Source: Candidatus Poribacteria bacterium (lineage in GTDB: Bacteria; Poribacteria; WGA-4E; WGA-3G). From it: a stretch of DNA of 64,000 nucleotides. Position 1 is the first letter of the stretch. Each line of letters begins with the position of its first letter. The notes beneath the pieces are model-generated. The model was not told the DNA's origin. It did no database searches and saw only the letters and a list, made by a program, of their open reading frames with translations. Location: positions 1 through 64,000 of the forward strand of contig JAPPCZ010000010.1 in NCBI GenBank assembly GCA_028824685.1. Direction: 5' to 3'. Made by a program: the position numbers and the translations under genes. Below are positions 35,015 to 44,277 of this stretch, piece by piece.

Positions 35015-37756
35015 TTAGAAACTGTAACCAACTTTAGCATACCAGTATGCCCCATCAAAACCGAAAGGACTAAATTGCCCATATTTGTTGCCGACAGAAT
35101 CAGCACCATTCGGATTTTCATCGGGATAGGTATTAAGGATATTTCTTCCACCGAGCGTGAGTGCCAATCCGGAGGCCACGGTGTAAGTGGTTTCCAAGTC
35201 AACAGTAAACTTTCCAGTGTATTCTCCAGTACCTTTGGGGGGTTCGCCTGGTACATCTGGATCTTGTAAGTAATCTTCAGAATCGAACCAACCACTGAAA
35301 TAATTGGCGCGCCCGATTACTCCCCACGCATCTGTTATGGATTGCGCGAGCGTCAGGCTGGCGCGATGTTTGGGTAAATTCTCTTCCAGTTCCCTGGTTC
35401 GATGATGGTCCAGCGTGGCATTATCCCAACCTTCATATTCAGGATCATCAAACTCATCAGTTAATTCGACGAGTTCTCCGTCGACTACGATATGGGTGAC
35501 CTCAGTTGACGTGAAGTTATACACGGCAACAAGCGTACCATTCGATATTGGTGCAGTGGCGACAAAGTCAAGACCTTGGGTGCTGGTATTGAAGTCATTG
35601 ATAAAGAACTGGAATGTTTCCAGATTCGCTGCACTGGTTACACCTTCGGCGATGAGCTGCGCCTTCTGATCGTCATCCAATGTATAGTGTTGTGACACCG
35701 ATAACCGGTTTTTCAGCCGAATATCAAAAATATCAGCGGTGAAGTTTACCCCCAGAATATCGACGGTAAACCCAGCAGTGAGGTTATTTGATTTTTCCGG
35801 GTCAAGCGAGTTATCTTCCTCACCTGTCACAACACCAACAGCCTCGTTGGTGGAAGGTATTGTCCCTTTATTAACGAGATCACCCTTCTCAAAATCGTAT
35901 TCAGTGGTAATGTTGAAAGTATTTTGCTGTCCGGGTGTCGGTGCACGGAACCCACTACTATAACTTCCCCGTAAGCGCATCGTTTCCGTAACCTTGTAGT
36001 TTGCAGCGGCTTTGTAGTTCAGGGTGCCACCGAAAATCTCAAATTGTTCACCGCGCACAGCCAGCGCGAGCAGGAGCGGATCAATCGGTCTAATTTCAGT
36101 TTCCAGATAGGCGGCAACGTTGTAACGGTGCCACTTGCCTGCCGCAACTGGGCTGAACCCCGAAAATCCGTTGGAGGCAGCCGTGAAGCCTTGCGCCGCG
36201 AGGGGCCCGATCTGATGCGACTCGCGTTCGCCCTCTATGATTTCAAATCCTTCGTCCCGATATTCCAAACCAGAAGCGAGGAACACCGTGTCGTTGAGCG
36301 GATAGGTTACATCAAAGTTGAGGTTATAATCCGTCTGGATATAGTCGCCCGGATCAAAATAGGTCGGTGTATCTGGGCCGAGCGAAGCATTAACGGTATT
36401 GAAGATAAAGAAATCGGCATGGTTGCGTCCAAAAGAGCCACTCAGATCCCAAGTTAAGTCGTTACCCAAGGTGTCTCCGAGCGCGGTGCCTTTCACGCCA
36501 ATGACGACAGAACTATCCAACATGAATGCACCAAATCTGGGGGTGAATCCGCCTGGGAACATCTCTTGAAAATTGAATAGATTCGGGTCATTCTTAACGG
36601 CTTGCAACTTTTCGGGATCCGGAAGGTCATCGATTATTGGAATATCGTCAGCATCGTGAGGTGACAGTTCAGTAAACTCCTCTCCAGCAGCCTCCGCTGC
36701 TGCCTTTCGGGCTTCCCAATCCGCCATCTCATCTGTCAAACCTCGCAAATCCCCGACGAGCAACGTATCATCTCTCCCAGTTGGGCTAAACACGCCATTG
36801 CGAGTGTTTGGGTTTCGGAAATAGAACCCACCTTCGACGCGCTTACTTGCGTAGTTGGCATGCCCATAGAAATCGATGGTATCTGTGATGGTAGCACCGT
36901 AGTTGGCAAACAATTTGACATCATTCTCTATAATCGGCTGCCCCCAAATTTGCGCTGGATCTTTCACACTAAAATTGCCTGCATTAATCAACCTTATGGC
37001 ATCATTACGTTGGACAGACCGGATGGTCGGATCTGCGCCACCGTATTCAACACTGAGGCTTGTCCACGCGTTTGGATTCCCTAAACCGATGTTGCCAGCG
37101 AGCGCAAATTGTCTACCGTCACCGTATTGGTAGATACCGGGTTTAAATTCAATCGAACCGCCATCATAATTGTCTTTCAATCGAAAGTTCATCACGCCTG
37201 CGATTGCATCAGAACCGTATTGTGCGGATGCGCCATCGCGTAACACCTCTACCTGTTGCAGAGCAATTGCGGGAATAGGTGCCAGGTCAGGTCCCTGTGA
37301 ACCATCAGACAAACCGTTCCCGAGCCAGTGAATCACTGCGGCACGGTGGCGCCGCTTGCTATTGACGAGCACCAGTGTATGGTCTGGGGCGAGCCCCCGT
37401 AAATTCGCCGGACGGACCACTGTTGACGCATCACTAATCGGCTGCGTATTGACGTTATAAGATGGAACCAAGGTTCTCAGCAGATCCGGCAGATCCGCGC
37501 CACCCTGTTTTTCAAAGGCATCATTTGATACAATATCGATCGGTACTGCTGAATCCAGAACGGAACGCGGCTTTGCCCGAGTACCGACGACCACAACGCT
37601 TTCAATTTCAACAACTTCTCCTTCAGACGTAGCCTCAGTTTCATCTGCTTCTGTGTCTTCTTCCTGTGCTACTGCTGTAGGTAAAAATACGATACAAACT
37701 GCTAAAGCGATGGACATCGCAAGCAGAACTGTTCTAAAAACTTCTGTGATTTTCAT
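35015..37756 (-). CDS. TonB-dependent outer-membrane receptor, copy 2
   Basis: This 913-residue paralogue of the 32325-34901 protein has the same order: signal peptide (ending TAVAQ), acidic stretch, VEIESVVVVGTRAKPRSV, a plug with DLPDLLRTLVPSYNV and VLRDGASAQYGSDAIAGVMNFRL, and a barrel ending WYAKVGYSF. It is longer because of insertions such as WEARKAAAEAAGEEFTELS in a plug-adjacent loop and extra segments near the C-terminus. Plug regions are almost identical and extracellular loops differ, as expected if they recognise different ligands. Confidence 0.93.
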   Translation of the reverse strand: MKITEVFRTVLLAMSIALAVCIVFLPTAVAQEEDTEADETEATSEGEVVEIESVVVVGTRAKPRSVLDSAVPIDIVSNDAFEKQGGADLPDLLRTLVPSYNVNTQPISDASTVVRPANLRGLAPDHTLVLVNSKRRHRAAVIHWLGNGLSDGSQGPDLAPIPAIALQQVEVLRDGASAQYGSDAIAGVMNFRLKDNYDGGSIEFKPGIYQYGDGRQFALAGNIGLGNPNAWTSLSVEYGGADPTIRSVQRNDAIRLINAGNFSVKDPAQIWGQPIIENDVKLFANYGATITDTIDFYGHANYASKRVEGGFYFRNPNTRNGVFSPTGRDDTLLVGDLRGLTDEMADWEARKAAAEAAGEEFTELSPHDADDIPIIDDLPDPEKLQAVKNDPNLFNFQEMFPGGFTPRFGAFMLDSSVVIGVKGTALGDTLGNDLTWDLSGSFGRNHADFFIFNTVNASLGPDTPTYFDPGDYIQTDYNLNFDVTYPLNDTVFLASGLEYRDEGFEIIEGERESHQIGPLAAQGFTAASNGFSGFSPVAAGKWHRYNVAAYLETEIRPIDPLLLALAVRGEQFEIFGGTLNYKAAANYKVTETMRLRGSYSSGFRAPTPGQQNTFNITTEYDFEKGDLVNKGTIPSTNEAVGVVTGEEDNSLDPEKSNNLTAGFTVDILGVNFTADIFDIRLKNRLSVSQHYTLDDDQKAQLIAEGVTSAANLETFQFFINDFNTSTQGLDFVATAPISNGTLVAVYNFTSTEVTHIVVDGELVELTDEFDDPEYEGWDNATLDHHRTRELEENLPKHRASLTLAQSITDAWGVIGRANYFSGWFDSEDYLQDPDVPGEPPKGTGEYTGKFTVDLETTYTVASGLALTLGGRNILNTYPDENPNGADSVGNKYGQFSPFGFDGAYWYAKVGYSF

Positions 37757-37810
37757 AAATCAGACTCCTTAGGTCTTTTTTTTTAATAACATAACATTTT
37801 CCCATAAAAA

Positions 37811-37886
37811 TGAGAAAACGTCTCAAATTTAGGTTCTCCCTTGAAAACATTATATCATTAGACTTGAAAATACGTCTCAAGTTTAG
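37811..37886. promoter_or_regulatory. Two 22-bp direct repeats between a receptor gene and a ZIP gene
   Basis: Positions 37811-37832 and 37865-37886 share ACGTCTCAA and match at 19 of 22 bases. The first contains TGAGA-N5-TCTCA, the second ACTTGA-N9-TCAAGT, so each is also an imperfect inverted repeat. They lie in the divergent space between the receptor (starting 37756, minus) and the ZIP gene (38007, plus). They may be operator sites for a repressor controlling either gene. Confidence 0.4.
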
Positions 37887-38006
37887 AATAAATCGGAAAT
37901 ATGATACTTTCATACGACTGATTTACCTGAACCTATATATACGTAATATTTTGAGTATAACACAGTTCCACTTGAATTCAAAAGAAAAATTTGATATATT
38001 TATGTT

Positions 38007-38756
38007 ATGTTACTCTTATATTTGGTAATTGCATCGGCAACAGTGATGCTTGGCGCTGTAATCGCGATGGTTTTTCGGGAAAAACAGGCTGCATTCCACA
38101 TCATTTTCGGTATTACCGCTGGTGCAGTCCTCGGCTTTGTCTTGATGCTAATGATTCATCTCTTCACGGAAGTAGGTTACCCCACAATTTTAGTAATGTG
38201 GGGTGGTTTCTTGTTAATTTGGCTGTTAGAACATCTCACGCATCGGATGCAGGAACGCCTCGGTAATCATGTAGAAGTTAAAAAGAAACAACATTGGGGT
38301 GTCAACTTAACAATTATCGGGTTATCAATCCATTCAGTTGCCGATGGATTCAATCTCAGTATCGCAGCAGAAGAGGAGACAGTGGGTATCGCCCTTGCAC
38401 TTGGCGTATTACTTCATCGCTTTCCAGTAGCAACAGTGATAACGGCAGCGTTACGTCGTGATTATGGCGTTGGAGAGACATTATTTAGACTTATCCCGCT
38501 TATTATTGCGCCGTTTATCGGGGCATTTATGGGTGAACGACTATTGCATGGTGTTCTTAGGGAGTTAACGGAGTATTTAACTGCTTTTGCTGCGGGAACA
38601 CTATTGCACGTTGTGATGGATGGTTTGCGAGGCGGTTACACGCCTTCAGAAGAAAAAGTAAGTAATGTTACAAAGATTGCATTTGTTGTAGGATTGATTT
38701 TAACTATATGCGCTATGTATTTTTTTCCAGGGTTTGAGCATGAGCATGTGCATTAA
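38007..38756 (+). CDS. ZIP-family metal transporter
   Basis: This 249-residue membrane protein has about eight helices. The ZIP signature is visible: helix IV with GLSIHSVADGFNLSIA and helix V with GVLLHRFPVATVITAAL, supplying the His, Asp and Asn residues that coordinate Zn or similar divalent ions. A cytoplasmic loop contains HRMQERLGNHVEVKKKQHW and the C-terminus is His-rich (EHEHVH). It should move zinc, iron or manganese into the cytoplasm (family knowledge). No clear ribosome site precedes the ATG at 38007. Its neighbour on the other strand is a TonB-dependent receptor, which may imply shared metal control. Confidence 0.82.
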   Translation: MLLLYLVIASATVMLGAVIAMVFREKQAAFHIIFGITAGAVLGFVLMLMIHLFTEVGYPTILVMWGGFLLIWLLEHLTHRMQERLGNHVEVKKKQHWGVNLTIIGLSIHSVADGFNLSIAAEEETVGIALALGVLLHRFPVATVITAALRRDYGVGETLFRLIPLIIAPFIGAFMGERLLHGVLRELTEYLTAFAAGTLLHVVMDGLRGGYTPSEEKVSNVTKIAFVVGLILTICAMYFFPGFEHEHVH

Positions 38757-38799
38757 ATTCGGCGTTGAGAACTCCTCTACAACTTTAGTTTTTATCCCT

Positions 38800-38970
38800 C
38801 TTGTAGGTCGGGTAGAGCGTCAGCGAAACCCGACATGGAAACATCCATCAATCATACGTGTCCAAATCAACGCCAATTGCGCTTTTTGGCATTCTACATG
38901 ATTTGTCGGGTTTCGCTTCGCTCTACCCGCTGAATGCCAAAAGCGCATTCATAGCGTTGATTTGGACCTA
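38800..38970. repeat. Nested GTAGGTCGGGTAGAG and AATCAACGC repeats
   Basis: GTAGGTCGGGTAGAGCGTCAG... near 38804 pairs with ...GCTTCGCTCTACCCG near 38915. Inside lies CCAAATCAACGCCAATTGCGC (38870), which pairs with GCGCATTCATAGCGTTGATTTGG (38944) around TGGCATT/GAATGCC arms. The two repeat families are interleaved. The last arm reaches the start of the next gene. Confidence 0.6.
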
Positions 38971-41466
38971 CAGTTTATTATGACAAATTGTCAATTTGAA
39001 ATGGTATTATTCTGTCTTTTAATATTAACTATGCACGCGAATGCGGCAGAAATACCGATTGTTGTATCGGGAGAACCTCGTGCAACGGTGCAAATCGGTG
39101 CAAACGCTTCAACCCAAGAGCGGTTTGCTGCATCCGAAATCCAGACCTTTATTGAAAAATGGACAGGTGCTCAACTTGAACGGCACACCAATCAGCAACA
39201 GACGGCAACGCAGACGGTTATCGTTTTAGGCACACTCACCTCAAATCCGACGATTCACTCCCTTCAAGCAAAGATTGATTTAAACTTATCAGAAGATCTC
39301 GGTGATGAAGGGTATCAGATTAAATCCGCTGACCTTGGGACAGAAATTGTTATTGTTGTGGCTGCACATACCCCGCGCGGTGTGATTTATGGTGCTTATG
39401 CCTTTATTGAGGCATGTATCACCGCGTTGACAGGATTCGAACCTGTACATCCAGAGATCGCAGTAGCGCGTACACCTTCACTTTCCGTACCCTTTTTAGA
39501 CAAAACATCCCGCCCATTTTACCCTGTCCGAGCAGTATTAGAGATTGATGACCCCGATTGGCTTGCAAGACAACGCGTGAATATGAGCGGGGGTGAAGGC
39601 GTTTGGACGGGAACCGGTATTGAAGACGGATTTGGCACTGCTTTCAAATATGTGGACACTCCCGCATTTTCTGAACTGCAAGATGAACCTCGCTCACAAC
39701 GATTACAGAGGATTGAGACACTCCAAAACCGATTTGCTGCACTTAGCGACCGCGGCATTGATGCCTACCTATTTATGTATTTAACAGGTGAACCGACAGA
39801 AGCACTCATAAAAGCACGTCCCGACCTATTGGGACCAGAGGTACTGTACGGTGCATCAAGGAATGAAGTATCTTACCGACCGTTTTGCTGGTCAAAACCG
39901 GAATTCCACACCTTAGCACGCCAATTAACTCAGGAAATTGTGAAAACCTACCCCGGTTTAGCAGGATTTCATCTGCGATCTTGGGGACATGAGACGCGGG
40001 CGTGCAACTGCCCTGAATGTGGCGACCGTTCCCCAGAAGGACAAGCGAAACTCTGGGCAGTCTACTTTACGATTATCAAAGCAGCACAAGAAGTCCGTCC
40101 CGATTTTAAGTTCTACATTTCGGGGTATAACAGAAGTTGGCTCCAAGACCCAGATGGCGACTATGCACGCCAATTGCCCAAAGGCACGATTTTCTCACAA
40201 AAATGGGGTGCTGATGGGGAACCGGTCGTTGATCCGAATATTCCAATTGAACAGATGAATGCGCTCGGAGAGATGGGACACCGATTCATCGTGCTGTCAC
40301 ATGATGTTGAGGAGGTCATGCCGTTCTGGATGCTTGAAAGTGATCTGTTCGTACAAGGTGTGCGCCAACTTGCAAATTCGCCTGAAGTTGTTGGGTTAAG
40401 TGGATTCACTGTACAAGGTGCAACGCAAGGCTTAGGCTACCTTGACCGACTTGTGAGCGCTCGTATTAATTGGGATATTCAGCTTGATCATCTACAATTA
40501 TTGCGTAATGAATTGGTGACACGCTACGGAAACGCTGAGGCAGCAACGCTGATTCTGAGCGCACTACGTATCAACGGTTGGACTTTGGCGAGTTACTTTT
40601 CAGATTATGCCAGTTCGCTTTCCATCGGCGGCACTTACGGCAGCGGGTCCGCGGGTTTAGCCACGCGGTTTTGGAACTTAATTGGTCGTAAGGCTGTGCA
40701 AGATACATTAGCAATCCCTGAATTAAAAATAGCACAGACTGCTGTCCACCGATTCACAAATCTTCTTGCACCGCAGCAACGCGCAGCAAATGAGATGCGA
40801 GAAGCTAACGAAATCGCTGAACCGGTGGATATTGAAGCAGCACATGATTTGAACGATGCAATGCACCTGATGAGGTTATGGGTGTTGCTATTTCAGAGTC
40901 GCGAAAAACTGGTGGAAGCGATTACGCTCGGCTATGAAGTGAACACCGGTAGTAGGATTAACGCTAAACTTGCCAGTGCAGCGGAGTTCTCAAAATCTAT
41001 ACAACCTTTAATTAAGCAGTTTGAAGAATTTGGTCCCCTTTTTGGCTATTCGCACCAGACGAATGAGGTGGAATTGGTGAATACCTTAAAAGAAGAGGTC
41101 GCATGGCTTGCCAGTTTCGACTACCGAACGCTCCAAAAACATGACGAAAGTTTTTCACCGGAAGAAACCGAATTCCGTATCTCTGAAGTGCATAATTATC
41201 CCAATCCACTCAAGCGTAAGACGACATTTACCTATCAGTTGACGCTTGATGCTGATGAGGTGAAGATTACAATCTATACGTCAGCCGGGCGGCGGATACA
41301 GGTTCTGAAAGATGTCTCCGCGAAGGAAGGGTATAACGAGGTGACGTGGAACGCACAGGATGCGGAAGGCACACCGCTCGCGAACGGGGTTTACTTTTAC
41401 AAAATTCGTGCTGTTTTAGATGATAAAAAGGTTGAAAGTATTCATCGATTAGCAGTGATTAGGTAG
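38962..41466 (+). CDS. Secreted GH67N-like glycoside-hydrolase-type protein with sorting-like C-terminus
   Basis: This protein is up to 834 residues, with a signal peptide (MVLFCLLILTMHANAA, so the real start may be 38980 or 39001). An N-terminal domain (about 30-160) resembles the alpha-glucuronidase/hexosaminidase accessory domain: ERFAASEIQTFIEKWTG, TVIVLGTLTSN, GDEGYQIKSADLG, RGVIYGAYAFIEA. A long central region follows with LRSWGHETRACNCPECGDRS, similar to DUF4838-type enzymes. The last 90 residues form a FlgD-like module (HNYPNPLKRKTTFTYQL... GVYFYKIRAV). It is probably a polysaccharide-active exported enzyme; catalytic residues were not identified. Confidence 0.75.
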   Translation: MDLQFIMTNCQFEMVLFCLLILTMHANAAEIPIVVSGEPRATVQIGANASTQERFAASEIQTFIEKWTGAQLERHTNQQQTATQTVIVLGTLTSNPTIHSLQAKIDLNLSEDLGDEGYQIKSADLGTEIVIVVAAHTPRGVIYGAYAFIEACITALTGFEPVHPEIAVARTPSLSVPFLDKTSRPFYPVRAVLEIDDPDWLARQRVNMSGGEGVWTGTGIEDGFGTAFKYVDTPAFSELQDEPRSQRLQRIETLQNRFAALSDRGIDAYLFMYLTGEPTEALIKARPDLLGPEVLYGASRNEVSYRPFCWSKPEFHTLARQLTQEIVKTYPGLAGFHLRSWGHETRACNCPECGDRSPEGQAKLWAVYFTIIKAAQEVRPDFKFYISGYNRSWLQDPDGDYARQLPKGTIFSQKWGADGEPVVDPNIPIEQMNALGEMGHRFIVLSHDVEEVMPFWMLESDLFVQGVRQLANSPEVVGLSGFTVQGATQGLGYLDRLVSARINWDIQLDHLQLLRNELVTRYGNAEAATLILSALRINGWTLASYFSDYASSLSIGGTYGSGSAGLATRFWNLIGRKAVQDTLAIPELKIAQTAVHRFTNLLAPQQRAANEMREANEIAEPVDIEAAHDLNDAMHLMRLWVLLFQSREKLVEAITLGYEVNTGSRINAKLASAAEFSKSIQPLIKQFEEFGPLFGYSHQTNEVELVNTLKEEVAWLASFDYRTLQKHDESFSPEETEFRISEVHNYPNPLKRKTTFTYQLTLDADEVKITIYTSAGRRIQVLKDVSAKEGYNEVTWNAQDAEGTPLANGVYFYKIRAVLDDKKVESIHRLAVIR

Positions 41467-41765
41467 TGATAATTTGTGTCTATATATGATATGTTCTATA
41501 TGCCTTTCGCCCCTCTGGGGCTTTAGCTCTCTATCAATGGGTTTCTATACATCTTTCGTCTCTCCGAGGCTTTGGTAAATCACATCTCAGTCCCCGCTGA
41601 ATGCCATTAGCAGCGTGAGCGTTTGGCATTCGGCGGGTTTCGTTCCTCAACCCAACTTACAATGTAAATTTTAGTAAACTGTTATAACTAATAATACTTA
41701 AAACTAAATGATTTTGTCTAAAAAGAAAAAAATGTTGCATTAAAAACGTAAATGTGGTATAATAT
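41467..41765. other. Spacer with short repeats and a strong promoter
   Basis: Bases 41506-41580 contain two versions of a TTTCGYCYCTC-GRGGCTTT motif (CTTTCGCCCCTCTGGGGCTT and CTTTCGTCTCTCCGAGGCTT). Bases 41600-41638 contain GCTGAATGCCATTAGCAGCG / TTTGGCATTCGGCGGG. The sequence 41735-41763 is a near-consensus promoter. No gene. Confidence 0.6.
41735..41763 (+). promoter_or_regulatory. Promoter TTGCAT-17-TATAAT upstream of the structured RNA
   Basis: TTGCAT at 41735-41740 and TATAAT at 41758-41763 have the ideal 17-base spacing; an upstream A-rich tract is present. It would start RNA near 41770. A weaker box pair, TTGACG (41798-41803) with TAACTT (41821-41826), follows. Confidence 0.6.
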
Positions 41766-41809
41766 ATAAAAATGTCAGAAATTACTTGTAAAAGTGATTG
41801 ACGTTTTTT

Positions 41810-42067
41810 GTAAAGTTGTGTAACTTTACACAAGGTGTTAGGAATGCACGGAACGCGTGTGTTACACCTGGGCACGCTAACCCCCGAGTGGGGGCGCGCC
41901 GAGAGTGCTGATCTTCACAAAAGCACAATCAGCGCGTAGCCATGCCATAACTGAGGTATGACAGGGCTGGTTTTCATTTTAGCACAGGTATTACACTTAC
42001 TGCTATAGAAATATGGAAACCAGCGAGCCCAAAGGGAACAGTTGCCAGCAACTTCTCGTTTTTTTCC
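41810..42067 (+). ncRNA. Highly structured non-coding RNA candidate, class unknown
   Basis: A GC-rich block in an AT-rich spacer, downstream of a strong promoter. Visible stems: GTAAAGTT-GTGT-AACTTTAC (41810-41829); AGGTGT...ACACCT (41834-41869) with CACG/CGCGTG inside; CCCCC-GAGT-GGGGG (41881-41894); GTGCTGAT...ATCAGCGC (41915-41935); and a long arm GGGCTGGTTTTCAT...ATGGAAACCAGCGAGCCC (41964-42030) with an inner TAGCA/TGCTA. It ends with AGTTG-CCAG-CAACT (42039-42052) shortly before a T7 run, a plausible terminator. No RNase P, tmRNA, SRP or 6S landmarks were recognised. It could be a leader of the gene at 42164, an independent RNA, or a stand-alone HEARO/OMEGA-type RNA (weak guess). Confidence 0.55.
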
Positions 42068-42163
42068 TGCCAACTTCTCCTTTGTGGTCTGTCAGACAGA
42101 TTAACTAATTCTGATTTCGCTGAACTCAGCGGAAAGACTACTTTTATATAAGGAGAAAACCAA

Positions 42164-42937
42164 ATGAGGTATCAAAGAAAGTTACAAACACTATTCGTTC
42201 CACTATGTTTACTTATTATATTGTGTATAGGTTTTTCAATTGCCAAAGATTACTCAAATCTGACCCTGGATGAGTTGATGACTGCAGCAAGTCGCACTGC
42301 ACAGGCGATGGAATTGTTTAGAGATGAGGACGAGTTAACCAAAGTTCGTAACCGTATAACTCAATTAGAAGCAGATTTAAGATTACAGACAGAGCATTAT
42401 GTTTTAGCTGGGGCTGTGAGACTGTCGCTTGAGAATCAAATCAAACCGTGGCAAGAGCTATATGACACAGCAAGCAGTCTGTACAATCAGGCGTTAACTG
42501 ATATAATTACTGCACAGGTTTATATAGGAATAGCAAATATCAGAATGGCTGAAGCTGAAAAGGGAATGAAAGCCGCATTAAAAGAAGGCAATTCAGAAAA
42601 TTATCGTTATTGGTTTGGTGTATACAAAAATTGGCAACAGCATAAAGAAGATGCTGAAGCTGACGAAAAAGATGCTCAAAGCCGTTTGGATACTGCGCAT
42701 ACAGATATGATTCGTATTTGGATAGTGCTCGAGCCACTGAAGAAAAAACTTCAAGTTCATAATACTTTTACGTATGACCCGCTTGAGGCTGAAAGAAATA
42801 TGATGAAGAGTGAATTATCAACTTTGAACGCTCGCGTTACAGAGCTTGAAACCTTTTATAGAAACCTGGAATTGACTGCACAGGCTATACAGAATGAAAT
42901 TAATAAGCGAAAGGAAAAGAAGCCAAGTGGCAATTAA
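42164..42937 (+). CDS. Secreted coiled-coil protein, function unknown
   Basis: This 257-residue protein has a signal peptide of about 28 residues (LFVPLCLLIILCIGFSIAKD) followed by almost entirely helical, charged sequence with heptads: TKVRNRITQLEADLRLQTEHY, and MMKSELSTLNARVTELETFYRNLELTAQAIQNEIN. AAGGAGAAAACCAA precedes the ATG. A periplasmic or surface coiled-coil is likely; I recognise no family. The upstream 90 bases separate it from a candidate structured RNA, so its translation might depend on that leader. Confidence 0.7.
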   Translation: MRYQRKLQTLFVPLCLLIILCIGFSIAKDYSNLTLDELMTAASRTAQAMELFRDEDELTKVRNRITQLEADLRLQTEHYVLAGAVRLSLENQIKPWQELYDTASSLYNQALTDIITAQVYIGIANIRMAEAEKGMKAALKEGNSENYRYWFGVYKNWQQHKEDAEADEKDAQSRLDTAHTDMIRIWIVLEPLKKKLQVHNTFTYDPLEAERNMMKSELSTLNARVTELETFYRNLELTAQAIQNEINKRKEKKPSGN

Positions 42938-43130
42938 TTTATAGTAAATTATGTAATAAGCTTACATTTATTCCGTAGGAGCGATCTCCGAATCTTGACA
43001 CGTTTGCAGTCGGGAATCGGAGTTCCCTCCCGCTGAATCATGCGGAATGCCAAACGCGCATTCCTCCAAGCGCATTCAGCGTTGATTCACAGTTCATGTG
43101 TAAAGTTAATTGTAGAATTCACTATAAAGA
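42938..43130. mobile_element. Miniature element, TTTATAGT...ACTATAAAG ends (copy 2)
   Basis: The left end TTTATAGTAAATTATGTAA directly abuts the preceding stop codon, and the right end TAATTGTAGAATTCACTATAAAG lies 22 bases before the next ATG. Internal modules are AGCGATCTCCGAATC, CGGGAATCGGAGTTCCCTCC and GCTGAATCATGCGGAATGCC...GCATTCAGCGTTGATTC. Ends and modules match 540-715, but the AATCAACGC stem is on the other side. ATTAATTT occurs on both flanks and might be a duplication. Confidence 0.5.
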
Positions 43131-43149
43131 TTAATTTAGAGGTGGTAAA

Positions 43150-44277
43150 ATGAGAAAAGGTGGATTGTTTTTTTGGTGTAGTATATTATTTGTAAGTATA
43201 CTCATTTCGGTTGGGGTATTTCAATTATTAAATACGCCTAATGATAATCAAAAACCGAATGAGAATATTGAAGATTCAGAAATTGTTGAAGTTTTAGATG
43301 ATGCTGATGATAAGGTTGATGATGTAGTACATCCAGAATTAGAATTAGACCCAAAGCATCAAAGTATATCGCCTGCTAACATACTGTCGCAGATAAGCCC
43401 TGCAACTTTAGAACGTGCTAAACAGAACGGTGTAGACCTTGAAAAACTACGGGCAAGTTCTATTGTAAATATTAGCGAAAGTGATATTTCTAAAACATTT
43501 AAAGAATTGGGTTTGGATATTGATGTTTCTCAAATGTTAAAAGAAATGGGTTATGAAAGTTTAGATGAGTATATGGCGTTTATTGAGAAAACTCGACTAC
43601 CGACTGACATTAACAGTATTCCGATAGAACTTGACAATCGGACGCCAGCTGAAAGAGAAGCATCTATTGAAAAAGTTAAGTCCGATATGAAAGAAGCGTT
43701 GTTATGGCTGCAAGAGAATCCGGAGTCGAGACCCGTGTCAAGTAAATACGATATTGCCCATAGGCGTGAGATTCAAAAAAACTTCCAGGAACAATTATCC
43801 AGTTATTTTATATTTGATGAAACTGGCCGAATTGTTGGGGAAACCGATCTTGCCAAACAACTTCGCGAAATGGATAATCCATCATCTGATGAGATAAACC
43901 CGACACCCGCATTAGAGAATCCTGTGACACCGTCGGGGGACTCCCCGCAGAAATGGAGTCCTGATACCTTCCGTACGACAACGCGGTCAAATCTGTCGCA
44001 ATGGGGTGGGAACATCAACCGGCAATACTTTGATGTGATTTTATCCCCCTATCTGACACAAGATGAGTTTGACACGTTATATCCGACTCCTGCTGATCGA
44101 CAGCGACTACAACAGCGGCAGGCAACGTTACAGTCGGAACTTGCCAAACATTTTCGCAAGTTGTTGTCACCGAATACGGAGAACCGATCACAAAAGGTCA
44201 AGATTATCCAAGAGTTATTGAGCAACGATTATGGCAACGATATTGCCGATGCCGTTATCAAACAGCTTAATGAATAA
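43150..44277 (+). CDS. Membrane-anchored protein, function unknown
   Basis: This 375-residue protein has one N-terminal membrane segment (GLFFWCSILFVSILISVGVFQLL) and a long, mostly helical, acidic exported part. Notable stretches are EIVEVLDDADDKVDDVVHPELELDP after the anchor and SSDEINPTPALENPVTPSGDSPQKWSPDTF, a Pro/Ser linker before a C-terminal helical domain. AGAGGTGGT precedes the ATG. Its stop overlaps the ATG of a 39-codon frame (TAATG at 44275-44279). I do not recognise a family. Confidence 0.7.
   Translation: MRKGGLFFWCSILFVSILISVGVFQLLNTPNDNQKPNENIEDSEIVEVLDDADDKVDDVVHPELELDPKHQSISPANILSQISPATLERAKQNGVDLEKLRASSIVNISESDISKTFKELGLDIDVSQMLKEMGYESLDEYMAFIEKTRLPTDINSIPIELDNRTPAEREASIEKVKSDMKEALLWLQENPESRPVSSKYDIAHRREIQKNFQEQLSSYFIFDETGRIVGETDLAKQLREMDNPSSDEINPTPALENPVTPSGDSPQKWSPDTFRTTTRSNLSQWGGNINRQYFDVILSPYLTQDEFDTLYPTPADRQRLQQRQATLQSELAKHFRKLLSPNTENRSQKVKIIQELLSNDYGNDIADAVIKQLNE

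Noticed and set aside
37810..38028. 72-codon open frame before the ZIP gene
   Set aside because: It covers the paired regulatory-looking repeats and the ZIP start region and has AT-rich low-information composition with no ribosome site.
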